DNA of 64,000 bases from Rhizomys pruinosus (GCA_009823505.1 VZQC01005910.1:40546-104545), one strand, 5' to 3'; shown: positions 11,598-23,825, numbered from the stretch's first letter. Made by a program: numbers and translations. The notes: generated by a model not told the origin, from the sequence alone.

Positions 11598-12138
11598 ACC
11601 CTTTCCATTTTGATATCCTTTCCAGAATTAATTAGCTGGCTGATATGCAGAAACAATGAATGGGTAAGGACAGCTAAGACAGGTTTTTTTGGGGGGGTCC
11701 TTTGTGTTTGTTGGGATATCTTTATCCTTTCTATTTCTGCATTTTGATAACAACTTCTGGTTTCTATGGTATGTTGGTTTTAAAGGATGGTAGAATCCCT
11801 GATAACTCACTTGAAGATGAAACATATTTACCTTGTACTAGTGTCTGTCTCTAAACTTCCATGCATGGTGATTTTGCTGTAATTTTGCATCATGGAACAC
11901 CTCAGCTCCACAAGGAGTCCAGAGGGAGAGCCTACGGTGCCTCTATTGGATGCCTCTCCACCATTATAGCCACCATCTATTTTCCCATTGAGATTAAGGT
12001 ATAAAACACTAAATTCTTCAATGTGTCAAGACACTGACAGGAGCACAATTAACTATGACCAAGCCCTTTTGATGGAGGCCCTTTGTGACAATGCAGGGTG
12101 CAGGGCAAAGAATGCTGGTCATATGTCTTTAAGATGCA
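11598..12138. other. Unique DNA, no gene seen
   Basis: No recognisable repeat or coding signal was seen. Confidence 0.45.
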
Positions 12139-12271
12139 ATGCCAGAGTGGTGGCACACCCCTTTAATCCCAGCCCAAGCAGAGGCTGGAGGATCTCTGTG
12201 AGATCCAGGCCAACCCGGTACACATAGTGACTTCCAGGTGGGCTGGGACTAGAGAGATCCTGTAAAAAAAA
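12139..12271 (+). mobile_element. B1 SINE, diverged
   Basis: The core CCCTTTAATCCCAGC is followed by a degenerate GCAGAGGCTGGAGGATCTCT and a short A-tail. Confidence 0.85.
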
Positions 12272-12355
12272 GTCTTTAAGATGTCTGTCTGATGACCAGA
12301 CTTGTGTGTCTTTCAACCTCGGTTCATTTCTAAGCATCCACTTCTTTCTACTTTT

Positions 12356-12584
12356 CTTTTTTTATTGTTTTTATTTATTTTTGTATGCGTATGAATGTAC
12401 TGTCTGCATGCAGGTCTGTGCACCCGTGTCATGCAATGCCTCGGAGGTCAGAAGAGGGTGTCGGTTTCCCCTGGAACTGGAGTTAAAGACGGTTCTCAGC
12501 CTCCATGGGGGTGCTAAGGATCGAATCCGGGTCCTCTGCAAGAGCAGACTGCACTCTTAACTGCTAGGCCATCTCTCCAGCCCC
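12356..12584 (-). mobile_element. B2 SINE
   Basis: Antisense B2 with tail TTTATTTATTTTTGTATGCG, body GAGGTCAGAAGAGGGTGTCG and tRNA-like head ending GGCCATCTCTCCAGCCCC. Confidence 0.93.
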
Positions 12585-13977
12585 TCTACTTTTCTCGATT
12601 AGTGCACTTTGTCTTCCTAATAATTTTTCACTGGTACTAACAGGCTAAAATGATAAAATTCATGTTTCTGGTTGCGGGGGTGGGGGTGCTGGCAGTAATT
12701 AATTAACAAGTTTACGTTAATATTACTCTACATAATTTTATTGTTATGATTTTTAAGGAGGTGGAGTATATTTAATGAATGCTTAAAGCTGGATGCACGA
12801 AACTTATGTTTGGTAACTTACATGTTTTCAGGCATCCTGTTTGATGAGCAAGCAGCATCAACGATAAAGGGGAAAATAAAAAAGAAGCTTTAGTGTGGTT
12901 CTGAATCTGCAACATTACCTTCCTTCTCCAAAACCTTTTAGATAACCAACTTAGCTTCAACTTATAAGTTAAAGCTTGCATCTTGTGTAAGATACACTGT
13001 GTCCAAATTGAGTTCATCAGAAATCAACCCTTTCCTCTAACTAGGCTGTTGGAATCGGCCATATTATTCCCTACAGTGGGGTGGACTTCCCTTTCCAGTT
13101 TGCCCCTCCCTTCAGGTGTTAGCTGGAAAATGAGTACATAGGACTTTAGGGAAAGGAAGTGGCCTGGAGAGCGGTGAATGACGGGAGATGTAGAAGATAA
13201 TTACCAGGTGTTCAGTGTTGTCTGTGGGTCTCTGTATCTCAACCAGGCTATTTAGTCCGGGGTCCTCAGACACCAGAAGTTGCATGATTCATTGGGACCT
13301 AGGACAATGATAATGATTTAGAAAGAAGGAGAGAGAAAGTAAGCGTGTCCCATCAAGTCAGTCCGTGTCAGGGCAACTGGATGCCCCTTATTGAAGAACT
13401 GCTGAGACTTGCTGAGGAGCCTTTGGGCCTATGAGTTAGAATCAGCCCTTCAGAGAGGAAAGAGAATATGCCATTTTTTCTGATTTGAGCCACGAGGTCA
13501 GGCTTATGGGACATTAACCCCCTTGGAGATCCAAGGTGAGTATGGGTGAACACCAAGTAAAAATGGGGTGCAGGATCCTCGAAAAGTTTTGGGATGAGCA
13601 ACACATATGACCCATTCTGCTGGCAGCTGCTGGCCCAGGCACAAGTTAACATCAAACTGTGGCCAAATGTGAAGGGTGAGAAGGCTCAGAAACCTGAGAA
13701 GAAAGAGCAGAAGAGACTCACATGGTGCTTCCTTGGGTTTTTCGGAGACGTGTCAGCGTGGGTTCTCCAAGTCAAGTCCAGAGGTGTGCGGTGCCTCCTT
13801 TTCTGTGGGTGCTTCCTCCCAAGCCCCGGGTCCCAGTGTCGCTCACTGGCCTAGTGTCATCACTGGCTCAGCTCACTTCGCTCTCCCTGACTTATTTTGG
13901 AGAAGGACTTTCATGACTCTAGACTGCCTCCCTCTTCTACTCAAATCCACAATTCATTCCAGGAAAATAATTGCCTT
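12585..13977. other. Unique DNA, no gene seen
   Basis: Overlapping open frames at 13,594-13,981 in three plus frames show no conserved motif and no consistent codon bias. I could not identify a repeat. Confidence 0.45.
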
Positions 13978-14368
13978 CTAGTTTCCTTTCAATTGCTGTG
14001 AAGAAGATAAAAACACCCTGACCAAAACCAGCTTGGGGAGGAAAGGGTTTATTTGGCTCACAACTCCCCTGGGTCAGAGTTCATCAGTGAGGGAGCCCAA
14101 GACAGGAATTCAGGAACCTGGGGCAGGAGTTAAACACAGGTCATGGAGGGATGCTTCTTACTGGCTTGCTCCCTTGGCCCATGCTCAGTCTGCTTTCTTA
14201 TACAGTAAAGGACCATGTGCCCAGGATAGCACCACCCACAGTGGGCTGGACCCTTCCACATCACTCAACAAACAAGAATGTGCCCTCACAAACTTGGCCA
14301 TAGACTAGTCCAATGGAGGCAATTCCCCAATTAAAATTCCCTCAACCCAGGTGTGTCAAGTGAACACT
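13978..14368 (-). mobile_element. 390-bp rodent repeat ('GTGTCAACTTGACAC' family)
   Basis: This is the reverse complement of the elements at 18,735-19,130 and 35,438-35,850. It shares GAGGGGTGC-like and CAGCCCACTGTGGGTGGTGC words (here antisense) and the AATAAACCC-type terminal signal. It is a common rodent interspersed repeat, LTR- or MER-like; I cannot name it with certainty. Confidence 0.75.
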
Positions 14369-16187
14369 AAGGTGATCCAGCACACACACCTTTCTTCCCC
14401 TGAAAGGGGAAATACTCTTAGGTTCAAAACAAAGCAGCAGGTATTCTCTGCTGCACCAACCAGGCAGTTCCCCAAGCTTCCTTTCCTGTTTGCGCGCATT
14501 GCCTTCAGTAGATTATTGACTTTGGCCCACTATGCTGTCAGACAACAAAACAAAGCATTTTCATTGAAACATGACTTTAAAGCATCTGTTCTTTTCAATT
14601 AAGAAGCTGACTGTGTTTGATGGAGGGCTTTATGTTGATAAATATACCCAACAGCATCTGAGGCAGAAACTGGCTTCCTGCTTAAAGGGGATGTTCTGAG
14701 GGACCACAGGATGCTGATGACACTGCCAGTTGACCCTTGGGAATGATGCGTCAGCCTGTGTCTTCTCAGACTCAGGATGAATCTCCTCCTATTTAATGGA
14801 CATGTTCCCATTCCTGCTGGTTTCAGAAAGTCAGGGATGTCCCCAGGGATTTCAGTTTAAAACTATTTAATAGGAAGTCATTAATTTTAATCACAGACTA
14901 CAAGATAAAGGTAAAGGTTTTGGCTATTGTCCTTACTGTGTTTTCTAGCAAAATTTATACAAATATATACATAGTATAACTGACAAAAAGTATTTAAGGT
15001 AATCCAATATTCTTCTGATTTTTTTATTATTGTTTTTGATTATGAAAAGTTTGAGAGTAAAATAAAACACTAATACCATATACATTCCATTTAAAAATTG
15101 CCTGGAACGAGAAAAAAAATGTAAAGTACAAAAATCATACTGAGTTCAGTGAAGGTCGTATTAGGCCTCAGAAAGAAATGGACATTAGAAGAGAGGTCAA
15201 ACCTGGGCGGATATTTCAGTGCCAGAGTGGGCCATGTGCTTAGCTCTGTGAATTAGTTTTCACATTCGGGAAGGTGCCCTTAGGAGGCCAGAAGCTGGAA
15301 GTGCATGTGGGGACAATGGAAATTGATAGTATATATGCCTAAACATGCTCAGGTATTGTTCAGAACAGGCAGTTCTTGGTAATTGTGGCCTTGGCAGAGC
15401 CAGGCAGCAAGCTATTGTGTGTGTCTGTCATGGACTTGATTAGGGAACCTGGTTTCCTACTTGAGGCCATCGTTGGGGCAACAAATATGAAAACTGCAAG
15501 TCAATAGGGGCCAGCTTTCCCTAACTTCCTACTGAGTCAATCATATTTGCCATAATTTCACAAGAAAACTATCAAAGCTGTTTATTACTTTAATCACAAT
15601 GAAAAACTGGGTACATTTCGCTGATGGTCATGTGTATCTTTGTGTCAAAAATGGCTATGGATTTATACGGGTCGTTTTCCCACAAATAATATTTTCATCA
15701 CTAGAAATGAGTAGCTACTTTTATTAATTCCAGACCAAGGATAGTTTTGAAAAATCACCAGAGGTTATTTAGGATTTGGTTTGGCTTGTTTTATTAAGTC
15801 ACTGCCATGCTAATGATCTGGAAGAAACCATTGCTTCATTTTATTTTTCCCTTCAACAGAATGCTATTACTTAAGTAGCCACCTCAGCAAAGTCCCCATG
15901 CTTTGGGAGAGGCTCATTGGCTTTGAGGTGGCTGCACAGAGCAGACTCATTAGCATTAATAACTGAGGCTTCTGAAAGTGGCTGGAATCCCTTTCCTGAC
16001 TGAACTTCACTTGAGGATGAATTTCAGTTTTAAAATTTGTGTCATATTTCTTTGGAATATTTCTACTGAATCATGTCAGAGACAATGTGTGAAGCAGAAA
16101 CTTCTAGAGAGCTCTTGGTGAACGTCTGTCCCCACAAAGGCAAATATGTATTTTTCCTTTTTGAAGTATTCTCCTGTTAGAGGAAAA

Positions 16188-16189
<2 letters not shown>
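14369..16189. other. Unique DNA, no gene seen
   Basis: There are no SINEs. The part at 15.5-16.1 kb is repeat-free and carries several homeodomain-type ATTA words, but nothing marks an exon. Confidence 0.5.

Positions 16190-16246
<57 letters not shown>
16190..16246. repeat. (CT)n microsatellite
   Basis: About 27 CT units. Confidence 0.95.
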
Positions 16247-16249
<3 letters not shown>

Positions 16250-16368
16250 GGCCAGGAACTCATTGTGGAAACCAGCCTGACCCCAATTTCATAGAGATTT
16301 GTTTTCCTTGCCTCCCTGAGTGTTGAGGTTAAAGACATGTAGTGTCATCATGCCTTGCTGCTGGAAAA
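16247..16368 (-). mobile_element. B1 SINE, old
   Basis: Antisense B1 with diverged AACCAGCCTGACCCC and GTTGAGGTTAAAGACATG blocks. Confidence 0.65.
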
Positions 16369-16544
16369 GTGCTTTCAAAGGGACTGTGCACTTTCAAAAG
16401 GACTCCACTCTATGGCCCCCACCTCCATGGTAAGCCTTATTTGACTCATATTCAAATGTAGGGGTTAGAAACTCAAGCTCACATGCCAGGCTTTTACTTT
16501 TTGTAGAATTAATAATTCTCAGTTGCTTTAATTTTATTATTTTT

Positions 16545-16670
16545 TATAAGAGGGTATTAATTTGACACATTTTCTGTCTATTTAGCCCAGACTGGTCTCA
16601 AACTTATAATCTTTCTGCCTCAGGTTTCAAAATTTGGGGATTACAGCAATTCACCACCATCTCTGGTTTC
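16545..16670 (-). mobile_element. B1-like SINE, very old
   Basis: Antisense; CCCAGACTGGTCTCAAACTT and GGGGATTACAGCAATTCACC are B1/7SL-type blocks. Confidence 0.6.
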
Positions 16671-16802
16671 CACGTTGCTTTAAAAATTACCCACAGAGGT
16701 ACTTAATTTTTTTAAAGATTTATTGCATTTTTAGTTACATGTTGGTGGTGGGGGAGTGTGTGTAATTGAGTACAGGTTGACAAAGAGGTCGGAAGAGGGT
16801 GT

Positions 16803-18075
16803 CAGATTTGCCTACATCAGAAAACTCCTAGAAATGATTAAAAGTTTCAGAAAAGTGGTGGGATACAAAATTAACCTAGAAAGATCAGTAGCCTTTCTTT
16901 ACACCAACAACAAGCAATTGAAGAAGGAATATGAGGAGATCTTCCCATTCACAATAGCCTCAAAAACAATAAAATACCTAGGAATAAACCTAACAAAAGA
17001 CACCAAAGATCTCTACAACAATTTTATTGAACAAAATTGAAGATCCAAACTTGAGCATATACAATTTCAGCCACCTCATATTTGACAAAGGGGCCAAAAA
17101 GATTCAATGGAGGAAAGCCAGCATCTTCACCAAATGGTGTTGGCAAAACTGGATCACCATTTGTAGAAGAATAAAATTAAACCCCTACCTCTCACCCTGT
17201 ATAAAAATCAAATTAAAATAGATCAAGGGCCTCAATGTGAAATCCATCTGAAGGTGATAGAAGAAAACATTGGCAGCAACCTACAAGACATAGGCATAGG
17301 AAAAGACTTTCTAAGTCCGACAGCAGCTGTGTAGGAAATAAGGTTGACAATTGACCTCATTAAACTCAAAACCTTCTGTACAGCTAAAGAAACAGTGTAG
17401 TGAAGATAAAACCCAGAGTGGGAGGAAACCTTCACTGCTGATACATCTGACAGAGCATTAATGTCCAGAATATATAAGTTATTCAAAAAACAAAGAACAC
17501 AAATAACTCACTCAAAAGATGGAGTAAAGACGTGAACAGAAACTTCACCAGTGAGGAAATAAAGATGGATGAGAAACATCTTAAAAAGTGTTCAATGTCA
17601 CTAATTAAAACCCATTAAGATATTACACTCTGATAAGACTGGCTAGGATCAAGAAAACAAATGATACCAAGTGCTGGAGAGGTTGTAGGGAAAGGAGACC
17701 TCTCATCCACTGCTGGTGGGAATGTAAACTTGTACAATCACTATGGAAAGCAGTGTGGAGAACCCTTAAAAGACTCAAAATGAGCCTACCATCTGACCCA
17801 GTCATACCACTCCTGGGTATATACCCAAAAGACTCATCCTACCACAAAGTTGCATGCACATCCTTGCTTATTGCAGCTCTCTTCACAATAGTGAAGAACT
17901 GGAACCAACCTAAATGCCCCTCAACTGAGGAGTGGATAAAGAAAATGTGGTACATCTACACAATGGAGTTCTATACAGTGGTAAAGAAAGATGGCATCAT
18001 GAACTTTGCAGGTAAATGGATGGAACTAGAAGCTATTTATGCTAAGCAAAGTAACACACTCCCAGTCAAATAAAC
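16803..18075 (+). pseudogene. L1 ORF2 remnant (RT end to C-terminus)
   Basis: L1 ORF2 encodes endonuclease, reverse transcriptase and a Cys-rich C-terminus. Here the frame at 16,756-17,040 carries the region after the RT active site (VGYKINLE, then IKYLGINL). A large piece is missing near 17,030. The frame at 17,753-18,073 carries the C-terminal MWYIYTMEFY and KWMELE blocks. The Cys-rich knuckle just upstream (about 17,660-17,740) is split by a stop or frame change. It is non-functional. Confidence 0.9.
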
Positions 18076-18308
18076 GACGAATGGTATCCCTCATCTGTGG
18101 ATGCTAGCACCAAGTACCTAATTGTAAGGCAAACTAAACAACATTAATGTTATATTCTTCCTTAGGTGAAAGCAACTGTGCTCTTATAATGTGAATCTCT
18201 TAACAGGCTCTAGAATTAACCTTCTACTTATTTTCAGACTTTGTAATCTTGGTATATGGGTGGAGGGTATGTATGCATATTTTAGAGTAACAAAAAGTTA
18301 AAAAGTCT

Positions 18309-18466
18309 GCCGGGCATGGTGGTGCATGCCTTTAATCCCAGCACTCAGGAGGCAGAGGCAGGTGGATCTCTGTGAGTTCAAGGTCAGCCTGGTCTACAGA
18401 GCGAGCTCCAGGCCAGCTGGGACTCAAGGGAAACCCTGTATCAAAAATACCAAAAAAAAAAAGTTA
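18309..18466 (+). mobile_element. B1 SINE inside the L1 3' UTR
   Basis: Near-consensus B1 (GCCGGGCATGGTGGTGCATG) with an A-tail. AAAAGTTAAAAAG-type sequence lies on both sides, an A-rich target-site duplication. Confidence 0.93.
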
Positions 18467-18565
18467 AAAAAGGAAAATGTGAATCCTGAAATATGATTTG
18501 GAAATAACATACAGTTTATTTTCAGATGATATAATTATAGTATAGGTGTGAATATATATACATAT

Positions 18566-18569
<4 letters not shown>

Positions 18570-18610
<41 letters not shown>
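18570..18610. repeat. poly(A), about 41 bases
   Basis: This is a pure A run after a (TA)-rich stretch. It lies inside the L1 3' UTR, before the terminal segment, not at the very end. Confidence 0.93.
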
Positions 18611-18613
<3 letters not shown>

Positions 18614-18734
18614 AGGGAAAAACAACAACAAAAGAACTGGGACAAAGAACCAACTGAAGCAGTAAAGTTCTCCCCCAAACAATAACCCTATGTCTTGAAA
18701 AAATTTGGAAAGTCTCAGAAAAAGATGCAAGACA

Positions 18735-19130
18735 TGTGTGCTGGTTAGCTTTAGTGTCAACTTGACACACCTGGGTTGAGGGAGCCTCAGTTGGGGTATT
18801 GGCCTGTAGGCACATCTGTGGAGTATTGTCTTGATTGTTGAGCAATGTGAGAGCGCCCAGCCCACTATGGGTGGTGCCACCCTGGGCAGATTGTTGTGTA
18901 CCATATAAGAGGGCAGGCTGGGCATGGGCCAGGGGAGCAAGCCAGTGGGCAGCATTCCTCCATGGCCTGTGCCTCAGCTCCTGCCTCCAGGTTCCTGTGC
19001 TGAGTTCCTGCCTTGTGTTCCCTGAGTGATGAACTGTGACCCAGGAGATGTGAGCTGAATAAACCCTTTCCTCCCCAAGTTGGTGTTGGTCAGAGTGTTT
19101 TGTCACAACAATGGAAGACAAACTAAAACA
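18735..19130 (+). mobile_element. 390-bp rodent repeat inserted in the L1 3' UTR
   Basis: It starts TGTGTGCTGGTTAGCTTTAG and contains GTGTCAACTTGACACACCTG and AATAAACCCTTTCCTCCCC. The flanks (GATGCAAGACA to the left, TATGGCAGAATGCATGG to the right) are continuous in the intact L1 3' UTR at 29.6 and 62.4 kb, so this is an insertion. The family is LTR- or MER-like and uncertain. Confidence 0.8.
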
Positions 19131-19255
19131 AGATGTATGGCAGAATGCATGGACTCGGGTGGGGTGGGGACATAGAAAGGGAAATGAGTCTAAACTCATT
19201 GACTGAGAAATGATGTATGAAAGGCACAAAACTTCAATAAAAATATAAAAAGAAA

Positions 19256-20106
19256 CAAAGATGTTAATAGTGGGCTTCAGTTTCACTTTTAATTTTAGCA
19301 GGTGGTATTAGATTAAAATTTCCTGGCCTTGGTTTCCCCATATTTTGAAACAGGCACATTTATGTATAGAATAAAAGCATGGGATCATGTTATAACTGCT
19401 GGAGCTGTAGGAAGGTGAACAGACAGATGTAGTTAATTTAGACCTAGCCAGGACTTTCCATGCTTAACGTATTTGCTAGAGTACATTCAGCCGTGATTTA
19501 TTCTACACCAATTGATATTGACCATCGAGGATATAACATAGAATATAATAAATATACATGAAACTATGTACATGTATTTGTATAAATATACACATTCATG
19601 TGTACTACATATTTAGCTAGACATCCCTGTATAACAAGAGTAATATGCAGATGCCAAGCACAATGCTACTCTGCCATCTTGTGGTAAGCTGGGACATGAC
19701 AGCCATATTATTTTCTCATGAGTAATGAATTTTGATGGTCTGTGTCTACTGTACCCTTTCCCCCGAAGTAAATCAAGGAAATTAATTCCGAATACCCAGA
19801 ATTAAATATTCTTATCCACAAATGTATAATTTAGTAACCCTTTATGATATTTTAGGTAGGTGTGAGTTATTTTCTTACAAGGACTTTATCATTTCCTACT
19901 AGTATCAGATGCTGGGTTAACCCCTGGATACTCATAACTAAACAACAGCATCTGTTTGTCCTTAGGATATGACTGAAGATGTTATTGTCATAGTATAAGG
20001 AAAGGCATGATTGAGGGAGGCTGTGGCCATCCTCAAGCTGAGTCCCTGGATACATGTGGTCAGAATGGACTTAGAATAGGAGAAAAACACAAAAGCTGAA
20101 ACAAAA
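19256..20106. other. Unique AT-rich DNA, no gene seen
   Basis: No repeat was recognised; a CTCF-like motif is listed separately. Confidence 0.5.
19671..19684 (-). promoter_or_regulatory. CTCF-like motif
   Basis: The minus strand reads CCACAAGATGGCAG, a full match to the CTCF core CCACNAGRKGGCAS. It lies in unique sequence. Occupancy is an inference. Confidence 0.6.
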
Positions 20107-20321
20107 AGCGGTTAAGAGCACTGACTACTCTTGCAGAGGACCTGGGTTCGATCCTCAGCACCCACATGGCAGCTGAGAACCATTTTTAACTCCAGTGTCA
20201 GGGGAATCCGACGCCCTCTTCTGACTTCCGTGGCATTGCACGACACGGGTGCACAAACCTACATGCAGAAAGTACATTCATACACATAAAAATAAATTTA
20301 AAAATTAAAAAAAAAAAACAA
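20107..20321 (+). mobile_element. B2 SINE, head slightly truncated
   Basis: It starts at AGCGGTTAAGAGCACTGACT and has the box-B-like GGGTTCGATCC, the body and an A-rich tail. It lacks the first ~20 bases (GGGGCTGGAGAGATGG). Confidence 0.92.
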
Positions 20322-21022
20322 AGTGCAAATTAACCAGGCAAGTTAAAACTAGGGAACCCAGATATCAGAACAAGTAGATGAAGGATGAGGGGTTATCAGG
20401 CACTGAGATATGGAGTAATTTTAACTTAATTCTTAATGCACTCATCACTGTTTTCCCTGGTGTATAACTATGTCCTACCATGGTAGACCAGGCAGACATT
20501 GTTCATTCTAAGGTTAAATTGCACTTCCCAAGGGAAGGAAAATAATGGCTCTAACAAAGTGGAGGATGTAGACTGAGGTGAGGTAAGGGGTCTGGGCCTT
20601 ACGGTGAAAATGTCCGTATTCTAGTGGTGGCCCTCATCCACGCTCACAGGGCAGCACTAATGGTGCATAATTTTGAAAGACACGAAGGTGGGAGGACAAG
20701 TTGAGGTGGATACGGACAAAGTTGCAGGAAGGAGGCAGGTGACAGATGTGACCATAGTTCACTGGATACAGGCATCAAACTCTCAGGAATAAAGAAAAGC
20801 TTAAATAAAAGGAAGATGAAAAAAGTGATCGTCACGATGAAGTGTCCTTTAGTAAAATCAATGAAGAAAGCAAGAGTCTCCCAGCTATGGGGTTAGCAGA
20901 AGGCCCAGGTGAAAAACCTCTGAGGCCCTGAGGCAACATGGAGCACAGACTGAGACTTCACCATCAACTTTCCTGAGAAAAACAGAAGGAAGTCCTGTAT
21001 GATTATAAAATGTACAAATACT
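20322..21022. other. Unique DNA, no gene seen
   Basis: No recognisable repeat or coding signal was seen. Confidence 0.45.
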
Positions 21023-21530
21023 GGAGCTGGAGAGATAGCCTAGCGGTTAAAAGTACAGATTGTGGGGCTGGAGAGATGGCCTAGCGGTTAAGAGCGCCGA
21101 CCGCTCTTGCAGAGGACCCCGGTTCGATCCCCAACACCCACATGGCGGCCGAGAACCGTCTGAAACTCCAATTCCAGGAGAACTCCAGTTCCAGGGGAAT
21201 CCGACACCCTCTTCTGACCTCCGCGGCATTGCACGACACGGGTGCACAAACTTGCATGCAGACAGTACATTCATACACATACAGAAATAAATAAAAATTT
21301 AAAAAAAAGAGTACAGATTGTTCTTGCAGAGGACCTGGGTTCGATCCCCAGCACCCACATGGCGGCTAAGGACCGTCTGTAACTCCAATTCCAGGAGAAC
21401 TCCAGTTCCAGGGGAATCCGAGACCCTCTTCTGACCCCCACGGCTTTGCACTACATGGGTGCACAAACCTACATGCAGACAGTACATTCATACACATACA
21501 AAAATAAATAAAATTAAAAAATAAAATAAA
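21023..21530 (+). mobile_element. B2 SINE split by a younger B2
   Basis: The head is 21,023-21,063 and the body resumes at 21,322 after the inserted B2. The body carries the doubled AACTCCARTTCCAG block of the young subfamily. It ends in a TAAA-rich tail. Confidence 0.93.
21064..21309 (+). mobile_element. Young B2 SINE inserted into another B2
   Basis: This is a full-length, near-consensus B2 (GGGGCTGGAGAGATGGCCTA head). It is flanked by the perfect 12-bp duplication AGTACAGATTGT at 21,052-21,063 and 21,310-21,321. It has the internal doubled block AACTCCAATTCCAGGAG / AACTCCAGTTCCAGGGG. It is one of the youngest insertions in the window. Confidence 0.97.
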
Positions 21531-21558
21531 GGCATGAACTAACATGCCTAGCTAGCTT

Positions 21559-21586
21559 AATAAAATAAAATAAAATAAAATGTACA
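21559..21586. repeat. (TAAAA)n short tandem repeat
   Basis: About five to six TAAAA units downstream of the B2 tail. Confidence 0.9.
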
Positions 21587-21952
21587 AATACTAAACATGA
21601 AATGGGTGCAAAACCTTGCCCAAGACATAAGATTTCCATCCCCTAGTCCCAGACTTGTGAATACAGGGCAGAGCAGAGATAAGATGGTGCCGGTTTGAAA
21701 GTGTCAATTCATGAGGGTCTAATGATGCAAGTTTAAGAGTTCAGGAGTGAGAAAAATAGAGAGTTAGAGGAAAAGATCAATTCCACAGACAGCAGACAGC
21801 TGGCCCTAATGGCTGGCCAATTTGAAAGATCGATGAAGCATATCAATACGCAAATAATTCAGATTAGCTCTATAAGCAAAAATAGTCAAGCAAAAGGATT
21901 CCTCTTGATGCCACAGAAAATTAGTTCCCATTTTAGGAAGTATGTAAAATTA

Positions 21953-22178
21953 AAAAAATATATATTTTTGTTTTATGTGTATGTGTGTATTGCCTGAATG
22001 CATGTAAGTACACCTGTGTCTTACAATGCACGTGGAAGTCAGAAGAGGGTATTGGATCCCCTGGAACTGGAGTTACTGATAGTCATTAGCTGCTATGTGG
22101 GTGCTGGGATTAGAACCTGGGTCCTCTGCAAGAGCAACCAGTGCTCTCTCTTAACCACTGAGCCATCTCTCCAGCTTC
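21953..22178 (-). mobile_element. B2 SINE, old
   Basis: Antisense B2: GTCAGAAGAGGGTATTGGAT, GGTCCTCTGCAAGAGCAACC and GAGCCATCTCTCCAGC. Confidence 0.9.
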
Positions 22179-22202
22179 AGTATATAAATTTTGAAATAGG
22201 AT

Positions 22203-22410
22203 TTTTATTTATATGTGTATGTCTGTGTGTGGGTGTGTACATGTGAGTGTTGGTGTCCATAGAGGCAAGAAGAGAACATAGGATTCTGTGGAGCTGGAAT
22301 TACAGGTCCTGTGAGCTGCCCAGTGTGGGTGTTAAGAACTGACCGTGTGTCCACTGCAGGAGCAGCAAGTGCTTTCTGCTTTTAACAGCCGAGCCATCTC
22401 TCAAGTCTGG
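22203..22410 (-). mobile_element. B2/B3-type SINE, old
   Basis: Antisense tRNA-like head (GAGCCATCTCTCAAGTC) with a diverged body. It lies directly beside the preceding B2. Confidence 0.7.
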
Positions 22411-23542
22411 TTTGTCATCTTTTTTTTTATGTTAATCTGCGGAGACTTATGGACACATGTTTTCATTTCTCTCCATTGAATACTAGAAGTAGAATGGTGG
22501 AATCTCATAGGATATGTTTCCATACATGTGTTAACACTTTTTAATAACTTGCCAAATTGCTATCTTAAATCATTCTACCATTTAAAATTCTCAGTAAGTG
22601 TATGAGGACTTACCCTCTCCGCATTCTTCCCATCAGTTTTCTTAGTCAATCATTTTCATTTCTGCAGGTTCAAAATGTGTGTCAGCACCCTCTTGTGATC
22701 TTGTAGACTGTCTCTCACCTGATGCTTATTTGTTGTTCTGTAGCACCATTGTCTAGCGGCTGTTCTGATTTTTTTTTTTTTTGCCCTTCTAAGCTTATTT
22801 TCTTTTTGTACAATTCATTTAAGAACTAATGACCATTTTGGCCAAAGATCATTCTTCTCGATTCTTGAATCCAAGGATCATCAGTCATTCAGAGAAACCT
22901 CATGGTTTTCAAATTTCTGCATAAGGAAAACCCTCATCTTATGAACACACTTCTGAAAACCCACTAACCAAACAAGTTCGGATGCCTACACACACTTCCC
23001 CTCTTGACTTTGAAAGTCGGCGGTTCCCTTAACTCTCATTCTCATTTGAAATAAGCTTCTTGCTTGAAAATAGGGCTACAGTGCCTGAGATTTGTCTTTC
23101 TGCTTACTGAAGGGGATGATAAACTCACCTCTTCATTGGAAGGGACTGGTACCCTCTGTCCTCCATAACTTTTAAGTCATCAAAAAATCGTGTCTGTTTT
23201 GTGACTAAAGAAGGACTTGCTCTTTCCACAGGAAGATATTGTTGTTTTATCACAGTACTAAATGTCCATCCTTGCCTCACATATTTAATATTTCTAATCA
23301 TAAATGAAATCCCTATATAGTCTTAATTTAACCCAAAGTACTCAATAATGTTTTCTTTGAATTTATAGACTTTGTTCTAGAAAAGCAAATGCTACTTAAA
23401 ATTCTTCAGTCCTTTCAGTCTTACAGAATCTTGTGTATTATGTAGAAATCCAGGTATGTGATATGGGAGATAAGGTATCATTTGATGGGTGAATCCTTTT
23501 AGCTGTTCTGTTTGATCTCAGCCTTATATGGAAGGAAGTGAT
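22411..23542. other. Unique DNA, no gene seen
   Basis: AT-rich, without SINEs or a coding frame. The bases at 22,440-22,760 could be an ancient, unrecognisable L1. Confidence 0.45.
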
Positions 23543-23559
23543 AGAAAAAATGCACTAAG

Positions 23560-23756
23560 GGGCTGGAGAGATGGCCTAGCGGTTAAGAGCGCCGCTGCTC
23601 TTGCAGAAGACTCAGGTTCGATCCCCAGCACCCACATGGTGGCTGAGAACCATCTTTAACTCCAGTCCCAGGGGAATCCGACACCCTCTTCTGACCTCTG
23701 CGGCATTGCACGACACGGGTGCACAAACCTACATGCAGACAGTACATTCATACAAA

Positions 23757-23799
<43 letters not shown>

Positions 23800-23815
23800 A
23801 ATATTTAAAAGAAAA
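23560..23815 (+). mobile_element. B2 SINE with (TAAA)n tail
   Basis: Complete B2. The flanks AGAAAAAATGCACT (from 23,543) and AAGAAAAAAATGCACT (to about 23,824) form a target-site duplication. The tail has expanded to about 12 TAAA units (23,754-23,800). Confidence 0.95.
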
Positions 23816-23825
23816 AAATGCACTG

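Larger units (their letters stand above)
16803..19255 (+). mobile_element. 5'-truncated L1 with two later insertions
   Basis: The element starts within the ORF2 reverse-transcriptase region, runs through the ORF2 C-terminus and stop (about 18,073) and into a 3' UTR ending GCAGAATGCATGG...CTTCAATAAAAAT. A B1 (18,309-18,466) and a 390-bp rodent repeat (18,735-19,130) interrupt the 3' UTR, and a pure A run lies inside it. The left junction abuts an old SINE fragment (16,700-16,802). Confidence 0.88.

Noticed and set aside
13594..13981. Three overlapping plus frames
   Set aside because: All three frames are open because the stretch is GC-richer; no consistent codon signal.
18522..19286. 254-codon minus-strand open frame
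   Set aside because: It crosses the L1 3' UTR, a long A-run (giving poly-Phe) and the 390-bp repeat; no gene structure.
21023..21530. CRISPR-like direct repeats
   Set aside because: The repeated blocks are two nested B2 SINEs; a eukaryotic context and SINE structure explain them.
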